The notes beneath the pieces were generated by a model. That model ran no database searches. It saw only the letters and a list, made by a program, of their open reading frames with translations, and had not been told where the DNA came from. A program made the translations under genes and the position numbers. Source: Desulfovibrionaceae bacterium (lineage in GTDB: Bacteria; Desulfobacterota; Desulfovibrionia; Desulfovibrionales; Desulfovibrionaceae). From it: a DNA stretch of 64,000 bases. The stretch covers positions 119,530 to 183,529 of the forward strand of contig JACCQI010000002.1 in the NCBI GenBank assembly GCA_015709315.1, read 5' to 3'. This document shows positions 58,669 through 64,000 of the stretch, piece after piece; within the stretch, counting starts at the first letter, position 1; the number at the start of each line of letters is the position of its first letter.

Positions 58669-59454
58669 CTACAGGTGAATGGTTCCGGTCATGTACGACA
58701 CGGCCCGGCCCGCGATCCTGACCCGGCCCCCGCCCAGGTTCTCGCACAAAAGCAGGCCGCCGCGCCGGGACGTCTGGTAGGCGGTCAGCGTGTCCCTGCC
58801 CAGCCGCTTGGCCCAAAACGGAACCAGCATGGTATGGGCCGACCCCGTGACCGGGTCCTCGGGAATATTCAGCTCGGACACGAAGAACCGGGACACGAAA
58901 TCGTGGTCCAGGCCCGGCGCGGTGCAGATCAGCCCCAGGCCGTCCAGCTTGGCCACCAACCGGAAATCCGGGTCCAGGGCGCGGACCTCCTCCTCGGTTT
59001 CAAACACGGCCATCATATCGCGCTGCCCCATGTACAGCTCGGCGGGACGCGCCCCAAGGGCCTTGGAGACCCGCTCGGTGACCTCGATCTCCCGGTAGCC
59101 CCAGGCCGGAAAGTCCATGGAGTACAGCCCCTTCTCCCGGTCCACGAACAACCGGCCGGACTTGGTCTCGAAGACCACCACCGGATCGGTGTAGTCGAGG
59201 TATTCATAGAGCACGTGGGCGCTGGCCAGGGTGGCGTGGCCGCACAGGTCTATCTCCTCCTCGGGCGTGAACCAGCGCAGCTCGAAATACTCGCCCTTTT
59301 GCACGAAGAACGCGGTTTCGGAAAGGTTGTTTTCCATGGCGATCTTCTGCATCAGGTCGTCCGACAGCCACTCGTACAGCGGGATGACCGCCGCCGGGTT
59401 GCCGGTGAAGACGCCGTCCGCGAACGCGTCCACCTGGTAGATGCTCAGTTCCAT
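58669..59454 (-). CDS. PhzF-family isomerase/epimerase-like protein
   Basis: Diaminopimelate-epimerase fold enzyme of 261 residues. The catalytic Glu is E46 in ENNLSETAFF, and the start is MELSIYQVDAFADGVFTGNPAAVI. DLCGHATLASAHVL and IPEDPVTGSAHTMLVPFW complete the family. The track start at 59814 is wrong; the ATG at 59454 has GGGAGGCG upstream. It is an orphan PhzF without phenazine genes, so the substrate is unknown. It is 14 nt downstream of the PBP1A gene. Confidence 0.92.
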   Translation of the reverse strand: MELSIYQVDAFADGVFTGNPAAVIPLYEWLSDDLMQKIAMENNLSETAFFVQKGEYFELRWFTPEEEIDLCGHATLASAHVLYEYLDYTDPVVVFETKSGRLFVDREKGLYSMDFPAWGYREIEVTERVSKALGARPAELYMGQRDMMAVFETEEEVRALDPDFRLVAKLDGLGLICTAPGLDHDFVSRFFVSELNIPEDPVTGSAHTMLVPFWAKRLGRDTLTAYQTSRRGGLLLCENLGGGRVRIAGRAVSYMTGTIHL

Positions 59455-59468
59455 GGTTTCGCCTCCCG

Positions 59469-61814
59469 TTAGAAGGTCTGCTTGAACAAATCGTCGTCCG
59501 ACACGGGCCGGTCCGCTCCGCCTCGGCCGGTAGCCATCTCCGTGGGTTCCGTGCCTTCCTTGAACGGCAGGAAGAACTCCGTGGACGAGGACGGCGAGGC
59601 GAGCTTGCCGGTCGCGCCGTCCACCTTCACCATGACGATTCCCGGCGGTTGTGTGAAGTCCTGATACGGGAATTCCTCCTCCACCTGCTTGCGGTAGTCC
59701 ACCCAGATGGGGCTGGCCGCGCGCGAGCCGGTCTCCCACTTGCCCATGGGCGTCAGCTCGTCGAAGCCCACGTACACGCCGGTCAGCAGGTACGGGGCAT
59801 AGCCCATGAACCACGCGTCCTGCTCGTTGTTGGAGGTGCCGGTCTTGCCCGCCACGGGCCTTTTCAGAACCCGCGCCCGCCAGCCCGTGCCGTTCCGGAC
59901 CACCTGCTTCATCAGACTGGCCATGATGTAGGCCGTCTGCGGGCTGAAGGCGTCCACCATCTCAGGCTCTGAGGTGTACATGTCTTCGCCCCAGGCGGAC
60001 TTCACGGACAAAACCGTGCGCGGCCGGATCCAGGACCCGCCGCGCGGGAACGTGGTGTACGCCTGGCACAGGTTCATGAGCGACACGGAGGCCGAGCCGA
60101 GCGACACGGACAGGTCGTAGGGGAAATCCGTTTCCAGCCCCATGGCCTTGGCCCGGTCGATGATGGTCCGGATGCCGATCTTCTGGGCCACACGGATGGT
60201 ACACAGGTTCTTGGACTTGACCAGGGCGGTCCGCAACAGCGTCGGGCCGTCGAAGGTCCCCTCGAAATTCTGGGGCCGCCACAGCTTGCCCTCGGCGTCG
60301 TTGGCGTACACGATGGGCGCGTCGAGCACGATGCTGGAGGCGGTGAAGCCGCTGTCCAGGGCGGCGGAATAAACGATGGGCTTGAACGCGGAACCGGGCT
60401 GGCGCTTGGCCTGAGTGGCCCGGTTGAACTGGCTTTTCTCGAAGCCGTAGCCGCCCACCAGGGCCAGCACCTCGCCGGTGTCCGGCTTCATGGACACCAG
60501 GGCACCCTCCACCTCGGGTTTGCGCTCCAGGTCGAGCACCCAGGTGCCCTCCTCGCTCTCCGGGGCCTCTTCCACGGTCACCCAGACCACGTCGCCCTTC
60601 TTCAGCACCTTGCGGGCGTCGGTCGGGTTGGGCACGTCCTCGTGGGATTTTTTGGGATCAGGCTCGCGCACCCACCACATGGACTTGAGCGGGATCACGC
60701 CATGGAACCGGCCGAAGCGGACCACGGCCTTGTCCTGATACACCGCGGACACCCACGCCTTCATCAGGTTGGTCTTGTCCATGATGTTTTCGGTGTCCTG
60801 CGGCCCCTCCTCCAAAATGGCGGGAACGTCCGCCGGGGTGAATGTCCCGATGGGGCCGGTCCAGCCCCTTCGCTTGGCCGAATTGATGAGCCCGCGCCGG
60901 ACCGCCTTCTCGGCGATGGCCTGATGCCTGAGATCGCACGGCGTGGTCACGGTCAGGCCGCCGTTGTAGGTGGCCTCCTCGCCATAGGTGTCGATGAGCC
61001 GGCGCCGGACTTCCTCCAGGTAGTACGCGCCCGTCTTCCAGGACGGATCGGGCATGGCTTCGAGCACGATCGCCTCGTTCACGGCCTCATGGTACTGGTC
61101 GTCGGTGATCCAATTGAGCCGGTGCATCTGATCGAGCACGTACCGCTGGCGCTGCTTGGCCAAATCGAAATTCCGATAGGGATTGTACCGACTCGGCGCC
61201 TGGGGCAGCCCGGCCAGCATGGCCGCCTGGGCCAAGGTCAGATCGGTGGCGTGCCGGGCGAAATAGGTCCGGGAGGCGGCCTCGACGCCATAGGAGTGCG
61301 CACCCAGGAAGATATGGTTGAGATAGATGGTCAGGATCTCTTCCTTGGTCAGGTACTTTTCCAGCCTGAAGGCCAGGATCGCTTCCTTGAGCTTGCGCTG
61401 GTAGCTCTTTTCCGATGTCAGCAGCAGCCGCTTGATGATCTGCTGGGTGATGGTGGAGCCGCCCTGCTTGGTGCGCCCGGCCATCATGTTGGCCTTGAAC
61501 GCGCGGACGATGGCGGTCAGGTCCACGCCCTCGTGCTCGTAGAAGGAGGCGTCCTCGGAGGCCAGGAACGCCTTGGGCACCCATCCGCTCATCTGGTCGA
61601 GCGTCACCAGGAACCGCTTTTCCTTGTAGAAATAGCCGAGCACCTGGTTGTCCTTGGCGTAGACCGTGGTCACCAGAGGCGGGTTGTAGTCGGTGATGTT
61701 CTTGAACCCGGGCAGGTCTTTGGCCGCCCAGTTGTAAAGCCAGACCGCCCCGCCGACCCCGGCCAGAAAGCAGATCAGGACGAATATGCCGAATATCTTC
61801 AGAAATTTTTTCAT
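59469..61814 (-). CDS. mrcA: Penicillin-binding protein 1A (bifunctional transglycosylase/transpeptidase)
   Basis: Inner-membrane peptidoglycan synthase of 781 residues. It has one N-terminal TM helix (FGIFVLICFLAGVGGAVWLY), a GT51 glycosyltransferase with ASEDASFYEHEGVDL and KQGGSTITQQIIKRLLLT, an OB-like insert (about 290-430), and a transpeptidase with SxxK as GSAFKP, SxN as SKN, and KTG as AGKTGTSNN. The family start, order and length fit. It is in a minus-strand run with phzF and the MIF-like gene downstream and the Cys-cluster protein upstream. Confidence 0.95.
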   Translation of the reverse strand: MKKFLKIFGIFVLICFLAGVGGAVWLYNWAAKDLPGFKNITDYNPPLVTTVYAKDNQVLGYFYKEKRFLVTLDQMSGWVPKAFLASEDASFYEHEGVDLTAIVRAFKANMMAGRTKQGGSTITQQIIKRLLLTSEKSYQRKLKEAILAFRLEKYLTKEEILTIYLNHIFLGAHSYGVEAASRTYFARHATDLTLAQAAMLAGLPQAPSRYNPYRNFDLAKQRQRYVLDQMHRLNWITDDQYHEAVNEAIVLEAMPDPSWKTGAYYLEEVRRRLIDTYGEEATYNGGLTVTTPCDLRHQAIAEKAVRRGLINSAKRRGWTGPIGTFTPADVPAILEEGPQDTENIMDKTNLMKAWVSAVYQDKAVVRFGRFHGVIPLKSMWWVREPDPKKSHEDVPNPTDARKVLKKGDVVWVTVEEAPESEEGTWVLDLERKPEVEGALVSMKPDTGEVLALVGGYGFEKSQFNRATQAKRQPGSAFKPIVYSAALDSGFTASSIVLDAPIVYANDAEGKLWRPQNFEGTFDGPTLLRTALVKSKNLCTIRVAQKIGIRTIIDRAKAMGLETDFPYDLSVSLGSASVSLMNLCQAYTTFPRGGSWIRPRTVLSVKSAWGEDMYTSEPEMVDAFSPQTAYIMASLMKQVVRNGTGWRARVLKRPVAGKTGTSNNEQDAWFMGYAPYLLTGVYVGFDELTPMGKWETGSRAASPIWVDYRKQVEEEFPYQDFTQPPGIVMVKVDGATGKLASPSSSTEFFLPFKEGTEPTEMATGRGGADRPVSDDDLFKQTF

Positions 61815-61824
61815 GTGTATCCCG

Positions 61825-62397
61825 TCAAAAACTTTTCTTGACCCGGCCAGCCCCCTTTCGGGGCGGCAGTCCCCATACCAGGCGCAGCCGCCCGTACAGG
61901 TCCCTGACGCTCGCCCTGCCGGTGCCCAGCGAGTCGAGAATCCGTATCAAGGTCCTCCCCTCCCGCCGGGCCAGGCAGGTGGGAGAATCGAAAAACGTCA
62001 CGTCCCCTCCAACGACCCAGAAGGGGAACAGGCGGCAGTAATAGGGCCGCACCTCCCTGGGTATCTCGCAGCCCAACGGCCCGAGAAACCGGCACGCACC
62101 CATGGAATCCACGGCCAGCCTGAAATGCTCCTTGCCTTCGGGGAACAGTTCCCGGACAAACGCCTCCTCGCCCGGAAACAACCGGCCGACATGGCCGATG
62201 AACGCCTTGGAATTGGGCGACAGGACGAATCCCCCGGTGTAGGGGACAAGCTCTTGGATGCGCTCCTTTTCCGCCGGGGAAACCGGGAAGCAGAATTCCT
62301 CCTGGCCCGCGGCGATGCGGCAGCAGGTCGGTCCCTGCAGGGAGCAGCGTCGGCAAACGTCCGAGTCGCCGTTTTCCGTCCTGGACACAGTTCCCAC
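61825..62397 (-). CDS. YkgJ-like cysteine-cluster protein
   Basis: Zinc/iron-chelating cytoplasmic protein of 190 residues. The CxxCxxxxxxCC cluster is at the N-terminus as CRRCSLQGPTCC (residues 15-26), with later Cys in GACRFLGPLGC, YYCRLFPFW and PTCLA, the YkgJ (PF03692-type) arrangement. The function is unknown; members may hold an Fe-S cluster. It lies between kdsD (6 nt) and PBP1A (10 nt), so it is cotranscribed with envelope genes. Confidence 0.82.
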   Translation of the reverse strand: MGTVSRTENGDSDVCRRCSLQGPTCCRIAAGQEEFCFPVSPAEKERIQELVPYTGGFVLSPNSKAFIGHVGRLFPGEEAFVRELFPEGKEHFRLAVDSMGACRFLGPLGCEIPREVRPYYCRLFPFWVVGGDVTFFDSPTCLARREGRTLIRILDSLGTGRASVRDLYGRLRLVWGLPPRKGAGRVKKSF

Positions 62398-62403
62398 CCG
62401 CCC

Positions 62404-63417
62404 CTAGGAGGCTCTTCTGACGTGGCCGTTGGAAAACTTGAGCGCGCCCTTGCCCAGCAGGTCGTGCAGGTGGACCATGCCCGCCAAGGTGCCGTCCTCG
62501 CGCACCACGGGCAGGACCGTGATCTCGTTGCGCTCCATGACGTCGAGCACCATGGCCGAGCTGTCGCCCGTGGACGCCCGCCTGGGGGAAACGGTCATGT
62601 GCCCGCCGATGGGCGCGGCCGGATCGAGCTTCCCGGCGCAAAGCTGCCGCCGGACGTCGCCGTCGGAAAACACGCCTCTGAGCACGCCCGCACGGTCCAC
62701 GATGGCCACCAGGCCCAGCCCGCCCGCGTTCAGCACGGCCAGGGCGTCGCTCACGGCAACGTCGTCCGTGACCGCGGGCAGGTCGTCGGTATGCATGAGC
62801 TGGTCCACGCAGGTGGCCAGCCGCTGGCCCAGCGAGCCGCCGGGGTGGAACTTGCGGAAATCGTCCTGGCTGAAGGACTTCCACTCCATGAGGCAGACCG
62901 CGAACGCGTCGCCCACGGCCAGTTGCGCGGTGGTGGACGCCGTGGGGGCCAGCCCCATGCGGCACGCCTCGCGCGGCACCGCCACCTTGACCACCACGTC
63001 CGCGGCCTCGGCCATGGCCGAAGCGCGGTTGGAGGTCATGGCGATGACCGGGCAGCCCAGCGACTTGAAGGTGGGAATGATGGCGTTGACCTCGTCGGTC
63101 CCGCCGGAGTTGGACAGAGCGAGGATGACGTCCTCGCTCCTGAGCATGCCCATGTCGCCGTGCGCTCCCTCCACCGGATGAAGGAAAAAGGACGGCGTGC
63201 CGGTCGAGGCCAGGGTGGCCGCGATCTTGCGCCCCACCAGCCCGGACTTGCCCACGCCGGTGATGACCACGCGGCCCTCGCACTCGGCCATGAGGGCCAG
63301 GGCGCGGACGAATTCGCCGTCCATCTGCTTCCTGGCGGCGGACAGCCCCTCGATCTCGATGTCGAGGACCTCCCGGGCCAGTTCCAGCCAATCTTTCTTG
63401 CCGTTATCGCAACTCAT
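62404..63417 (-). CDS. kdsD: D-arabinose-5-phosphate isomerase (KpsF/GutQ family)
   Basis: Converts ribulose-5-phosphate to arabinose-5-phosphate for Kdo and lipopolysaccharide synthesis. The SIS domain has VITGVGKSGLVGRKIAATLASTGTPSFFLHPVEGAHGDMG and LALSNSGGTDEVNAI. Two CBS domains fill residues 205-337 (LPAVTDDVAVSDALAVL, NEITVLPVVREDGTLAG). The length of 337 is normal. It is downstream of purF and upstream of the Cys-cluster gene. Confidence 0.93.
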   Translation of the reverse strand: MSCDNGKKDWLELAREVLDIEIEGLSAARKQMDGEFVRALALMAECEGRVVITGVGKSGLVGRKIAATLASTGTPSFFLHPVEGAHGDMGMLRSEDVILALSNSGGTDEVNAIIPTFKSLGCPVIAMTSNRASAMAEAADVVVKVAVPREACRMGLAPTASTTAQLAVGDAFAVCLMEWKSFSQDDFRKFHPGGSLGQRLATCVDQLMHTDDLPAVTDDVAVSDALAVLNAGGLGLVAIVDRAGVLRGVFSDGDVRRQLCAGKLDPAAPIGGHMTVSPRRASTGDSSAMVLDVMERNEITVLPVVREDGTLAGMVHLHDLLGKGALKFSNGHVRRAS

Positions 63418-63523
63418 GGCTCAATCACATATCCCATTTCAAGACGCGGTTCAAAGATGTGCAAATGCGCGGTTCGGTAAAAGGCTCTCCGGCGGCGGGG
63501 CCATTGCGCGCCCCGGACCGGCA

Positions 63524-64000
63524 TCAGCAGAATTCCTTGATGATGCCGGGAGCCGCCTCCAGGCAGTCCTTGCCCATGTGATCGGCCAGGGGCACCGGGT
63601 AATTCCCGTCGAAGCAGGCCAGGCACCACTCGTTCTGGGTCACGGAATCCAGCAGGCCGGGGATGGTCAGGTAGTGCAGGGAGTCCAGCCCCATGAACCG
63701 GGCGATGTCCTCCACCGGATGGTTGGCCGCGATCAGCTCGCCCTTGGAGGAGAAGTCGATGCCGTAGAAACAGGGAAACTTGATGGGCGGGCAGGACACG
63801 CGCAGGTGAATCTCCCGCGCGCCCAGCTCGCGCAGCTTCTTGACGCGGGCCCGGATGGTGGTGCCGCGCACGATGGAGTCCTCCACGATGACGATGCGCT
63901 TGCCCTTGATCATGGACTTGACCGGGTTGAGCTTCACCCGGACCGAGAAGTCGCGCATGTCCTGGGAGGGCTGGATGAAGGTGCGGCCCACGTAGTGGTT
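63524..64000 (-). CDS. purF: Amidophosphoribosyltransferase, C-terminal part (runs off window)
   Basis: First committed step of purine synthesis, forming phosphoribosylamine from PRPP and glutamine. Only the C-terminal 158 or so residues are visible. The PRPP-binding motif IVIVEDSIVRGTT and the preceding NHYVGRTFIQPSQDMRDFSVRVKLNP identify the type II phosphoribosyltransferase domain. SCPPIKFPCFYGIDFSSKGELIA follows. The frame is open to the window edge, so the ATG given in the track is internal. It is upstream of kdsD with a 106-bp gap. Confidence 0.95.
   Translation of the reverse strand, partial: NHYVGRTFIQPSQDMRDFSVRVKLNPVKSMIKGKRIVIVEDSIVRGTTIRARVKKLRELGAREIHLRVSCPPIKFPCFYGIDFSSKGELIAANHPVEDIARFMGLDSLHYLTIPGLLDSVTQNEWCLACFDGNYPVPLADHMGKDCLEAAPGIIKEFC

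Noticed and set aside
1-64000. CRISPR array or prophage
   Set aside because: No spaced repeats and no phage structural, integrase or transposase genes seen in the window.

Overview
This is about 64 kb of GC-rich, gene-dense bacterial chromosome. The gene families point to a sulfate-reducing deltaproteobacterium of the Desulfovibrio/Pseudodesulfovibrio type. The clues are a Desulfovibrio-style outer-membrane porin, a PaaK-type aryl-CoA ligase, a large NAD-glutamate dehydrogenase, paired UbiD/UbiX decarboxylase genes, tandem FeoA with FeoB, and several DUF4198 periplasmic proteins. That assignment is inference: no 16S rRNA or sulfate-reduction gene is present. Most of the window is ordinary core genome. 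No integrase, phage, transposase or CRISPR array was seen.

Layout. 1-11.2 kb (minus strand): argG (partial)-argF, an amino-acid-type binding protein, an ABC transporter trio running into phoH-like and ybeY, a Cu/Zn-type efflux permease with its ArsR/SmtB regulator, and NAD-glutamate dehydrogenase. 11.4-17.3 kb: CheV plus a free Hpt protein, a small outer-membrane protein, a UbiD decarboxylase, a Cys-rich protein, a broken hemerythrin gene and tRNA-Arg(CCG). 17.3-28.9 kb: ubiX, a metal-dependent hydrolase, uvrC, a major porin, hisD, purC, a tiny membrane-protein gene, the rpsF-rpsR-rplI-dnaB operon and paaK. 29-45.5 kb: patatin lipase, threonine synthase, TlyA, a DMT exporter, a rhodanese-ferritin fusion, an ECF-like transporter pair, a FadL-like porin, a DUF4198 protein, a BASS-family transporter, the SRP RNA, a hybrid histidine kinase and nhaB. 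45.5-54.2 kb is an iron island: metal-binding protein, beta-barrel protein, two DUF4198 proteins, a small exported protein, feoB-feoA-feoA, and a divergent Fur-family regulator, with three Fur-box-like sites. 54.2-64 kb: tRNA-Ser(GGA), pyrD and pyrK separated by a MITE-like inverted repeat, a U32 peptidase, a MIF-like tautomerase, PhzF, PBP1A, a Cys-cluster protein, kdsD and the end of purF.

Most notable signal. The short gene between purC and rpsF has a strong ribosome binding site and one transmembrane helix, then an in-frame TGA in a Gly-Gly-(TGA)-Gly context. Reading through adds 19 well-formed codons before a TAG. Just after the TGA is a 10-bp hairpin with a single bulged U and a G-starting apical loop, which is the bacterial SECIS layout. 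This suggests an unannotated 49-residue membrane selenoprotein. Other regulatory signals are twin SmtB-type operators with a full alpha-5 zinc site in the regulator, an attenuator-like leader before nhaB, and matching Fur boxes in the iron island.
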